64,000 nucleotides of DNA from Agapanthus africanus (Eukaryota > Streptophyta > Magnoliopsida > Asparagales > Amaryllidaceae): positions 599,362,410 to 599,426,409 of the forward strand of contig CM057344.1 of the NCBI GenBank assembly GCA_030015575.1, written 5' to 3'. Position 1 is the first letter of the stretch, and each line of letters begins with the position of its first letter. Below the pieces are notes generated by a model, which saw only the letters and a list, made by a program, of their open reading frames with translations, made no database searches and had not been told where the DNA came from. The translations under genes were made by a program, and so were the position numbers. Shown here in pieces: positions 54,691 to 64,000 of this stretch.

Positions 54691-56100
54691 GATAGTTTAC
54701 GCTGGGCCGTCTCGACGCAGCAACCCGGGACCGTCCGCCCCCATATTGATCTTCGGAAGCGATTCGGAAGATGAGGTTAATGCTGTGTTCTCCAGTCGGC
54801 CGCCGATACAAGAATTCCCTAGTGATAATCAGAGTTTGCAAATCACCATGACTCTGCGGGAGCACTACAAAGATCTTGACGCGCATGAAGCTCACAACGA
54901 ACAAGACCTGCAGACGTTTTACGTCCCTCCCAAGCGAAAAGGTGAAAAGGCGATCCTGTTCTACCGGTCCACGGAAACGAGAGGAGAGAAAGAAATCCGG
55001 CACGGCGTGGATTCTACACTTGATAGGCTCCAACCCATCCGTTTGCCCAGATATTACACAAACGGATTGAAAAGGCTATTGAAGCGCCAAGGGGTACCCT
55101 TAAAACAGACTACTCGACAAGCTCGATTCTATAACAGGATTTGGGATGTCCCTGGGACTCAGCGCAAATTGCCCAATGGGAAAATGGAAACACTTGGGCT
55201 TGGATACGTGAGAACCGGAAAACGGGAACGAGTCCACGGTAGCTACGCCATATACAACTTCGATGAAGAAGAGGACGCCATATCAGGAAATGCCAACCCC
55301 TCATCAGGACTAAATCCCGCAATCAAAGTGCCGAGTCCGTCATTTGAGGAACGAATGGATAAGATTATCAGGAAAGCGGGTCAAAAAGCTCGGGACGACC
55401 ATAACCGCAAAATGGCCATCTACGAGAAAGTCAGGACGCAACGTCTTCTTCAACAGGCTGCCGAAGACAAAAATATTCCTCCCTGTCAACCTGCCGTGCA
55501 AAAGGCCCGACGCAGAGGTAGAAGTAAGTCAAAAAGCAGAAAAGGAGGTCGACAATGACAACGTAGGACCGAGAAGTCACGCGATCGGAAATCGAGCGGT
55601 CCAGATTTGTCCCTTATGAAAAGGATGAGTCGGTCATACTCTTTTCCTCAGGATAAAACACGAAAGATACTTGATCTCGCTTTAAAATATCGAATGATTA
55701 CACTTACGGAATCTAGGCATCCTGAGCAAGTTAACGAGGTCTCTCATCCGGGCTATTGCTCTTATCACCGAGCCATAGGACACCCTATCGAAGACTGCTT
55801 CACCTTCAAGAACTGGGTCGAAGACCAATACCAGCAAGGAAGATTTGCTCTATCCGATAGCTGGAAGGTAACGCCGCTACAAAAGCACGAACCCAAAGCC
55901 ACAAAAACAGAACCAGATCCACATCGGTCTTGGAAGCGGGTTCGTACTTGTCATATGATAACAATATCAAAAGGAGAGCCCGAGAATATGGGTGACTTTC
56001 CCTGGTGCTTCGAAAACAGCGATGATGAGGTAATCTCAGAATTTCCACCAGCGCCGAAAGAACTGGAAGATTGCATATATACTACTGCCGATAACCTCAA
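54691..56100 (+). pseudogene. Protease-RT linker of element 3 with third CHHC module
   Basis: Acidic tag ILIFGSDSEDEVNAVF near 54750. TGA at 55556 lies where element 2 is open, with the frame continuing unchanged at 55607. The third module has SYSFPQDKTRKILDLAL, YCSYHRAIGHPIEDC near 55756-55800 and FTFKNWVEDQYQQGRF, the best-preserved copy of this module. Confidence 0.8.
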
Positions 56101-58022
56101 GAAAATTGAGTTGGGGACGGCGAACGACCCGCGACCGACATTCGTCAGCGAGTTGCTATCTGAAGAAAGGGTGGCCGCGTTAAAAGATGTACTTATGCAG
56201 CATAGAAATTGCTTCGCATGGAACTATTCCGAAATGCCAGGACTGGACCCAGAAATTGTTGTGCATAAATTGGCGATATCCCCATACGTTAAACCAGTTA
56301 AACAGGCGCCGAGAAGAATGCGGCTCGAGCTTGAGATGAGCATCAACGCCGAAGTCAAGAAGCTGATCGATTCTGGGTTTATCCAAGAAGTTAAATATCC
56401 TGACTGGATCGCCAACATCGTCCCGGTAATGAAGAAAAATGGGACTGTGCGCATATGCGTGGACTTCAGGGATCACAATAAAGCTTGCCCGAAGGACGAT
56501 TTCCCAGTACCGGTAACCGAGCTGATGATAGATAACACGTCCACTCACGAGATTTTCTCTTTCATGGACGGCTCATCAGGGTACAATCAAATAAAGATTC
56601 ATCCTGAGGACCAGAAGCATACTGCTTTTCGGACCCCTCTGGGAATATTCTGCTACAAGGTGATGCCCTTCGGTCTAAAGAATGCCGGTGCCACCTATCA
56701 AAGGGCCATGACGAAGATCTTCCATGACCTCATACATGAAATCGTCGAATGTTATATCGACGACCTCGTCGTGAAAAGCAAATCTTACGAGGAACATCTC
56801 GAGCATCTGAAGACTGTATTTCAACGCCTTCGGCAATACAACTTGAAGATGAACCCTCTCAAATGCGCGTTCGGGGTGTCCTCAGGCAAATTCCTAGGAT
56901 TCATTGTCCGGCACCGAGGCATCGAGATAGATCCATCGAAGATCAAGGCGATAATGGAAATGCCACCGCCAAGGACTCTCAAACAATTGGGTCCCTCCAA
57001 GGGAAACTCGTGTATATCCGGCGATTTATAGCCAACCTTTCAGGCAAGTGCCGCCCTTATAGTCACCTGATGAAGAAGGGAACCCCGTTCGTCTGGGATC
57101 ACAAATGTCAGGGCGCGCTGGACGAAATTAAACAGTACCTGCACAACCCGCCAGTGTTGGCTGCTCGGTCAAGGGAAAGCCGCTCATTCTTTATACAACC
57201 GCCCTTGAAGGTTCCTTAGGCGCATTATGGGCGCAAGAGAACGATCAAGGGAAAGAAAGAGCACTCTACTATTTAAGTCGAGTTCTACTGGGGGCAGAAG
57301 GAAACTACTCCCCCATTGAAAAACACTGCCTGGCGTTAATCTTTGCGATAACCAAGCTCAGGCACTATGCGTTGGCGCATGAAGTCCGTCTCATTTCGAA
57401 GGTGGACCCCCTCAAGTATTTAATGTCGAAGGCCATACTGACTGGTCGACTCCCTAAATGGGCCCTGCTCTTGATGGAGTTCTCAATAACATATCAGCCT
57501 CTCAAGGCAGTGAAAGGCCAGGCCATCGCCGACTTCCTCGCTGATCATCCGATACCGGCTGATTCTCCTTTGAATTGTGAGCTGCCAGACGAACATGCGT
57601 TTGACGCAATCGACGGCGGTGATACCCGATGGGAACTTTATTTCGATGGAGCATCTTCCATGAAGAAGCGCAAACAAAGTACGCCTATAATCAAATCGGG
57701 GGTAGGCCTTATCTTCGTAACTCCACAAGGAGGGATAATGCGCTTTGCTTTCTCCTTAACAGAACCGAGGACGAACAATGAAGCCGAATACGAAGCTTTG
57801 ATAGCAGGCCTCGAGATCGCCATCGACATGGGAATTGAAAACCTCCTCATATGCGGAGATTCCCAACTGGTCGTTAGTCAAGTCAACGGCAACTACCAGA
57901 CATGCAAGCCAGAGCTGGTTAAGTATGGAGAGAGAGTACAGCAACTGCTGACTCAAATCCCTTCCTACTCTTTGGAAAACATACCGCGCGCGGAAAATAG
58001 CAAAGCGGATGCATTAGCCTAG
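56101..58022 (+). pseudogene. RT and both RNases H of element 3
   Basis: RT with YIDD at 56753-56764. A 1-bp deletion near 56988 and another near 57164 break the first RNase H. The archaeal-type RNase H (57620-58022) has YFDGASS, NNEAEYEAL, CGDSQLVV and SKADALA, then TAG at 58020 (AAG in elements 1 and 2). Confidence 0.85.
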
Positions 58023-59435
58023 CTCGCTAAAGAACTGGCTGACGAGAACCTCGATGACGTCAGAATTGTGGTACAAAGCCGTCGGGTGCTCGCCCCAGCG
58101 GAAATATCTCCGGAATCATCCGAAGAAGAGGGAGCGACTGAGCAGACAACCCTGCAAATAAAAGATCGAGAAAATACCGAGGATTGGAGAGAAGTCTTTA
58201 TAGACTACTTCAAATCCCGTCGAACGCCTGAAGATGCGTCCTCAAGACATCAGCTCATGAAACGAGCTCTGTCTTTCGCCTTCGTCAACAATACTTTGTA
58301 CAAGAGGTCATTCGATTCTCTGTGGTTGAGATGCCTGGGACCTGACGAAGCGAAAAGGGTCGTTCAGGAAGTTCCCGACGGACTCTGCGGTTCTCATCAA
58401 GCGGGCCCAAAGATGAACCTGAAAATCAAACGAATGGGTTATTACTGGCCCACAATGATCCAGGACTGCCTCGAGTATGCGAAGCAATGTCACTCGTGCC
58501 AAATCCATGGGGACTTTATCCATCAGCATCCAAATCCTCTACATCCAACGGTGGCTAGTTGGCCGTTCGAAATGTGGGGGACTGACATAATCGGCCCCTT
58601 CGAACCAGCATCATCCAGAGGACATCGTTTCATCCTAGCGACGACTGATTACTTCTCCAAATGGGCAGAAGCAGTACCGTTAAGGGAAGTGAAGACGGAG
58701 AATATTCTTCATTTCTTCAAGACGCACGTCATTTATCGGTTCGGAACTCCGCGACGGATCATCTCCGATAACGGTCCAGCCTACAGAAGCCACAAGATTA
58801 GTCGCTTCGCGCAACAACACAACATAGACTGGAGATATTCCTCAGTTTATAATCCGCGAGCTAACGGTCTAGCTGAGGCTTTCAACAAAACTTTGACAAA
58901 GATCGTGAAGAAGACGGTGTCCAGAAACAAAAGGGACCGGCACGAGAGACTGCAAGAAGCTCTCTGGACATATCGAACTACGTTCAAAACGGCCATGAAC
59001 AAAACGCCATACGCATTGGTATTCGGTACAGAAGAAGTACTCCCCCTGAAGGTAGAGTTACCCTCTCTACGAATGGCGATCCACTACGAGCTGACGGACG
59101 AAGAAAATGATCACCTTCGACTTGAAGAGCTTGATGCCCTTGATGAGACCCGGCTCATAGCGCAACAAAATCTGGAGGCTTACAAAGCAAAGATGGCGCG
59201 CTCATACGAAAGATTGACCAGGCCGAGGACGTTCCGCCAAGGCAAACTCGTGCTAATGGTCAAAAGACCTATGATCTCCAATCGCGCCAAACGGGGAAAA
59301 TTTGAGCCAAACTATGAAGGCCCGTATATCATAGACAAGGTCTACCAGGGTGGAGCGTATCTGCTCATGGATATGCACGGTGAAAGACCTTTCAGACCAA
59401 TAAACGGTCGCTTTCTGAAGAAATACTACGCTTGA
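58023..59435 (+). pseudogene. Integrase of element 3
   Basis: D 58584, D 58767, E 58875 with x60 and x35 spacing. A His-to-Pro change in the HHCC motif (QEVPDG where elements 1 and 2 have QEVHDG) removes the first zinc ligand. Open from 58068 to the end, LKKYYA. Confidence 0.86.
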
Positions 59436-59529
59436 CGGGTTAAGGCCTAGGTCAATGATAGATGACGACGACTACGTCCGCTCGCTATCTTCCTAAGCCC
59501 GAACTATAAGTAGTAACCGGCCTTCTTCA

Positions 59530-59815
59530 ACAACGGACCGAAACGTCCTTAAACTAACAGCGGACCGAAACGTCCTTAATCTAACAATGGACCACTATGT
59601 CCTAAAACTGGCTGTTGACCGAGATGTCGATAAACTACGGTGGATTGCAGTATCTCAAAGCCGATAAAAAAAATATAATAAAAAATATATATAAATAATA
59701 ATAAACGGTATATCAATAAGCGAAATGGGCACGGATGAAAACCCGAAAGGGCTCCGTGAGTAAAAACAGCAGGGCTACCGGCGAGTGTTTGTGAAAACCC
59801 GAAAGGGCGCAACCT
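59530..59815 (+). repeat. GGACCGAAACGTCC units and CCCGAAAGGG stem-loops, element 3
   Basis: Matches 16150-16445 closely, including the AT-rich spacer AAAATATATATAAATAAT. One copy of the CCCGAAAGGG unit. Confidence 0.8.
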
Positions 59816-59819
59816 CGTT

Positions 59820-60375
59820 AAAGGACACTTGCAGGGTCCTCATGACCTTGTAAGGAGAAACCACCCGCGTGAGATCCTTACGACTTACAAAAGAGCAACA
59901 CACCTAGGAGTCCTCACGATTCCTAAGGAGAAATTACACTTGCGAGATCCTCACGACTCGTAAGGAGAACTCTCTTATGGGACCCTCACGGCTCATAGGA
60001 TTTGAAAGTCTTAAGTCACAGAGACCTAAACCTGTGCTTAAGCAACCCCCACAACCTTCAATTTATGCCCTACAAGTGGCTCAATACTGACCCTTGTATA
60101 CAATCCACGGGCGCGAATAAACATTTCCCTAACCAAGTCCCATCCGTGACTAGGGATATGTTCATATGGCGAACAACCCTTGTAAGCCTTCTCGACTTAT
60201 AAGGAGAAGACCCTTTTGTAAGATCCTTACGACTTGCAAGAGGACACTCACTTAGGAATCCTTATGATTCCCAAGGAGAAAACACACCTGCAAGATCCTC
60301 ACGACTTGTAGGGAGAAATACCTTTGTGAGACCCTTACGGCTCATGAAGTCAAAAGCCTTAGTCGACAGGACCCT
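59820..60375 (+). repeat. CCTCACG-loop hairpin array I, element 3
   Basis: Same hairpin order as in element 1, with closing stem-loops near 60010 and 60360 and the ACAAG/CTTGTATACAATCC unit near 60070-60110. Confidence 0.85.
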
Positions 60376-60529
60376 TAACCCTGTTTACTAAGCCACCTTT
60401 GTTCAATATCGACAGAAGCAAATGATGATTCGCTCCTGGCAACATCCCAGTTGTAGCGGTGCTGATGCCGAAATCGGTGTCTAAAATCCAAGCTTGCAAC
60501 GAAAAGGCTAGCGAGCCACACATGCATAC

Positions 60530-60745
60530 GAAATAGCCGAAATGATGGGGCAACTTGCAATAAAAAGCAGCAAGTAAAAATGTATGCATATAAAATAGCC
60601 GAAATGATTGGGCAACTCGCAATAAAAAGCAGCGAGGAAAAATAAAATAAATAGCCGAAATAATTGGGCACCGCGAAAAACAGCCGAAATGATTGGGCAA
60701 TCGCGACCTTCGCGATATAAAAGCTGAAATGATAGAGCATCGCGG
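60530..60745 (+). repeat. GCCGAAATGAT stem-loop repeats, element 3
   Basis: As in elements 1 and 2. One arm has a fresh mutation (GCGAGG for GCGAGT) that breaks the outer pair. Confidence 0.8.
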
Positions 60746-61045
60746 GAAAAGAAATAAAATAAAAATGAAAATTTATGCCCTACAGGTGATGCTACATCAA
60801 TCCCGGTATACAATCCAGGGGCGCAAACGAAGAAGGGACCATACTCCTCCCCCAGGTCTCATCATAAGAAGAAGCCAAATCTCGACGGGCCGCAAGTGAC
60901 TTAGAGATCGTCTCAACACTCGTCTCGTCACAACGAACACAACATTAAGCGAAGTGGAACAGTGGCAACTCCCAGTTCTATGGCTCGGCGATATACAGAT
61001 CACCAAGGGTCAAATCCTTACTCCATGAAATGCGGATATAATCAA

Positions 61046-62362
61046 CAAAATTCCTGGTCACGTGGAACGTGGATAACGTCACTCTTTGACCCCGTGGAAA
61101 ACGTCCAGAGCGGATCCTGGTCCTCGCAGAGCACGGCAGTGAACCCGTGTGAAGCATCCGGAGCGGAGCCTAGTCCTCGCCGAGCATGGCAGTGAACCCG
61201 TGTGAAGTATCTAGAGCAAAATTCCTGGTTATGTGGAATGCGGATAACGTCATTCTTTGACCCCATGGAAAACGTCCAGAGCGGATCCTGGTCCTCGCAG
61301 AGCACGGCAGTGAACCCGTGTGAAGCATCCAGAGCGGAGCCTAGTCCTCGCCGAGCATGGCAGTGAACCCGTGTGAAGCATCTAGAGCAAAATTCCCGGT
61401 CACGTGGAACGCGGATAACGTCACTCTTTGACCCCGTGGAAAACGTCCAGAGCGGATCCTGGTCCTCGCAGAGCACGGCAGTAAACCCGTGTGAAGCATC
61501 CAGAGCGGAGCCTAGTCCTCGCCGAGCACGGCAGTGAACCCGTGTGAAGCATCTAGTGCAAAATTCCTGGTTACGTGGAACGCGGATAACATCACTCTTT
61601 GACCCCGTGGAAAACGTCCAGAGCGGATCCTGGTCCTCGCAGAGCACGGCAGTGAACCCATGTGAAGCATCCAGAGCGGAGCCTAGTCCTCGCCAAGCAC
61701 GGCAGTGAACCCGTGTGAAGCATCTAGAGAAAAATTCCTGGTTACGTGGAACGCGGATAACGTCACTCTTTGACCCTGTGGAAAACGTCCAGAGCGGATC
61801 CGGGTCCTCGCAGAGCACGGCAGTGAACCCATGTGAAGCATCCAGAGCGGAGCCTAGTCCTCGCCGAGCACGGCACTGAACCCGTGTGAAGCATCTAGAG
61901 CAAAATTCCTGGTCACGTGGAACGCAGATAACGTCACTCTTTAACCCCATGGAAAATGTTCAGAGCGGATCCTGGTCCTCGCAGAGCACGACAGTGAACC
62001 CGTGTGAAGCATCCAGAGCGGAGCCTAGTCCTCTCCGAGCATGGCAGTGAACCCGTGTGAAGCATCTAGTGAAAAATTCCTGGTCACGTGGAACGCGGAT
62101 AACGTCACTCTTTGACCCCGCGGAAAACGCCCAGAGTGGATCCTGGTCCTCGCAGAGCACGGCAGTGAACCCATATGAAGCATCCAGAGCAGAGCCTAGT
62201 CCTCGCCGAGCACGGCAGTGAACCCGTGTGAAGCATCTAGTGCAAAATTCCTGGTCACGTGGAACGCGGATAACGTCACTCTTTGACCCCGCGGAAAATG
62301 CCCAGAGCGGAGCCTGGTCCTCGCAGAGCACGGCAGTGAACCCGTGTGAAGCATCCAGAGCA
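61046..62362. repeat. 171-bp tandem repeat, 8 copies (element 3)
   Basis: Anchors every 171 bp exactly: 61088, 61259, 61430, 61601, 61772, 61943, 62114, 62285. Internal structure is 65 + 53 + 53 bp. No copy has an indel, so long minus-strand open frames result (302 and 135 codons). Confidence 0.93.
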
Positions 62363-62569
62363 AACATCAGACTGTGGAGTCCTTAAAATCCACGGACTAT
62401 GATGTCCTTAACCTCGACCGTAATGTCTTAAAACTAACGATCAACCATGATGATTCTAGACTGATTTTATCTTGGTTAAAGGGTACATCTCTTCACTCCT
62501 TTGATATTTGGCGTTGTAATTCCTCAACGTCTTCAAAGAGGTGACGGGTCCCAGTAACCACACGTTTCG

Positions 62570-63075
62570 TGGACTGTGGAGTCCTTAAATCCACGGACTA
62601 TGAGGTCCTTAACCTTGACCATGATGTCTTAAAACTAACATTGGACTGTGGAGTCCTTAAACCCACAGACTATGACGTCCTTAACCTTGACCGTGATGTC
62701 TTAAAACTAAGATCGGACTGTAGAGTCCTTAAATCCACGGACTATGAGGTCCTTAACCTTGACCGTGATGTCTTAAAACTAACATCGGACTGTGGAGTCC
62801 TTAAATCCACGTACTATGAGGTCCTTAACCTTGACCGTGATGTCTTAAAACTAACATCGGTCTGTGGAGTCCTTAAATCCACGGACTATGAGGTCCTTAA
62901 CCTTGACCGTGACGTCTTACAACTAATATCGGACTGTAGAGTCCCTAAACCCACGGACTATGAGATCCTTAACCTTGACCGCGACGTCATAAAACTAACA
63001 TCGGACTGTGGAGTCCCTAAACCCATGGACTATGAGGTCCTTAACCTTGACCGCGATGTCTTTAAACTACGATAC
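62570..63075 (+). repeat. 72-bp GGAC-N6-GTCC repeat array, element 3
   Basis: Seven units, one more than element 1, all with the 72-bp period and an open + frame. Confidence 0.88.
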
Positions 63076-63139
63076 CCTGGAAACCATCCCAAACCAACCC
63101 CTAACCCCGTGAAATACGGATAAGGATGACCGCACCCAG

Positions 63140-63370
63140 CACTTGCGAGTCCTCACGACCTGCAAGGAAGAAAACTCTCTTGTGAGATCCTTACGACTCC
63201 CAAGGGAAAACCCACTTAAGAATCCTCACGATTCTTAAAAAGACTGTACACCTACGGGATCCTATCGACCTGTAGGGAGAAAAACTCTTTATGAGACCCT
63301 CACGGCTCATAAAGCTCAAAAGTCTTAGGAGGCGGATCTTAACCCTGAATCCTAAGCCATTGCTACCCTG
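63140..63370 (+). repeat. CCTCACG-loop hairpin array II, element 3
   Basis: Same five hairpins and closing stem-loop as element 1. Loop of the fourth reads CCTATCG. Confidence 0.87.
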
Positions 63371-63446
63371 CAAGTAGGCCAAGATAAATTGTCTGCAGAA
63401 CACATTCAATAAAAAGGCGACACAGCACTGAGAAGAAAAGTATGCC

Positions 63447-63452
63447 TTTATT
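63447..63452 (-). terminator. Poly(A) signal after antisense ORF C, element 3
   Basis: Minus-strand AATAAA in ATGAATAAAGG, about 160 nt after the ORF C stop. Confidence 0.4.
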
Positions 63453-63614
63453 CATAAACCAAAATGAGTACAAAGTACAATTCATGAAGGAACAAAAAGA
63501 AAATGCTCTCGTTCAAGAGTATGTACAAAAAGAAAGGAAAAGATACAAGTTTTTCAAGCCGGCGGGCGGTTTGGCAATTTTGCTAGCTCATCCTGCTTTT
63601 GCTAGGCCATAGCT

Positions 63615-64000
63615 TCATGATTCAGGAAGACGAGCCTCTGCCTGAGCCAGCTGGGCCTGATATGAGACAAGCCGACCTTCGAGCTCCTTCTCGGTAGCTT
63701 TGTGGGCCTCGACTCTTTCGCGAGTAAACTCGGCGGCCTTGTCAATGGCCACTACCTCCTTAATGGCCTCTTGAAGCACTCGCCAGAGTTCATACGCTTT
63801 GTTGGCCCTGGAAGTAAGGCTGGTTTGAAGCTCGCTCAATGCTTTAGAGGCCAGCTCCCTTTCCGAGAATTTGCGGTCGAGCCTCTTCTCGCACGACACC
63901 ATATTTGCCGCGCACCGTTCGATCAAACCTCGCAAACCTTCTTTCGCAGCCACAACCTCCGAAGAAGGACGGTTACACTCAAGCACTGTACAAACAAGCC
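63615..64000 (-). CDS. Antisense ORF C of element 3, partial
   Basis: Coiled-coil exon, over 95 percent alike to 19076-19505 by eye (SERELASKALSELQTSL, VEAHKATEKELEGRL). The upstream part and any acceptor lie outside the window. Confidence 0.45.
   Translation of the reverse strand, partial: LVCTVLECNRPSSEVVAAKEGLRGLIERCAANMVSCEKRLDRKFSERELASKALSELQTSLTSRANKAYELWRVLQEAIKEVVAIDKAAEFTRERVEAHKATEKELEGRLVSYQAQLAQAEARLPES

Larger units (their letters stand above)
44919..64000 (+). mobile_element. Tat-lineage Ty3/gypsy element 3, right end outside the window
   Basis: Shares its 5' LTR with element 1. The internal region resembles element 1 more than element 2 in gag, pol and 3' repeats. It is interrupted by a solo LTR at 50251-52403. 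The window ends within antisense ORF C. Confidence 0.88.

Noticed and set aside
61042..61950. 302-codon minus-strand frame rich in CFTRVHCRARRGLGS repeats
   Set aside because: It is the 171-bp tandem repeat read in one frame; the unit is divisible by 3, so openness needs no selection. There is no start context and no conservation beyond the repeat.
61046..62362. 171-bp unit as centromeric alpha-like satellite
   Set aside because: The length coincidence is with a primate satellite; here the array is short and lies at a fixed place in each Tat element.

Overview
The window looks like intergenic DNA from a large plant (angiosperm) genome. It is built almost entirely of nested LTR retrotransposons, and I found no host gene, rRNA, tRNA or CRISPR array. 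The evidence for a plant is the element types: Tat-lineage Ty3/gypsy elements with a second RNase H, a chromovirus-like LTR with an initiator-tRNA-type primer site, and a long solo LTR with Copia-like ends. I cannot name the species.

Layout. Positions 1-3739 are a minus-strand Ty3/gypsy LTR (chromovirus type, Tekay-like) plus 79 bases of its internal leader, cut at 3739 by the first Tat element. Element 1 starts at 3740: 5' LTR 3740-6708, gag-pol 6862-16065, a long repeat-rich 3' untranslated region, then leftward (antisense) ORFs. Element 2 (21130-44094) is a complete 22,965-bp insertion inside one of those antisense ORFs. It has LTRs 21130-24695 and 40541-44094 and a perfect 5-bp target duplication GTTGT. 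Element 1 resumes at 44100 and reaches an LTR at 44919-47911. That LTR is followed directly by a primer-binding site and a third gag-pol, so it is also the 5' LTR of element 3 (44919 to beyond 64000). This LTR-internal-LTR-internal order is what unequal recombination between LTRs produces. A 2153-bp solo LTR (50251-52403, duplication GGTAT) interrupts the gag of element 3.

How the parts work. In each Tat element the + strand encodes Gag, an aspartic protease (DNGSS), reverse transcriptase (YIDD), a degenerate ancestral RNase H, a second archaeal-type RNase H with its acidic residues, and an integrase (HHCC, D-D-35-E) ending without a chromodomain. All three copies are broken by stops and frameshifts, many of them explicable as C-to-T decay. 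The polyprotein carries three copies of a C-x2-H-x4-H-x4-C module. The minus strand before each 3' LTR carries a separate transcription unit. It has a TATA box, a first exon with a CAG|GTAA-type donor, an acceptor just before the first ATG, two ORFs of 176 and 177 codons that look like diverged paralogues, and a coiled-coil exon.

The feature I find most unusual is that the non-coding parts are assembled from arrays of short inverted repeats whose arms change together. They are G-box pairs, TTTAA-centred perfect palindromes, GGAC-N6-GTCC hairpins, CCTCACG-loop hairpins on A-rich linkers, and GCCGAAATGAT-spaced stem-loops. Several families occur in both the LTR and the 3' region. Stems at matching positions in different elements differ by compensatory changes.
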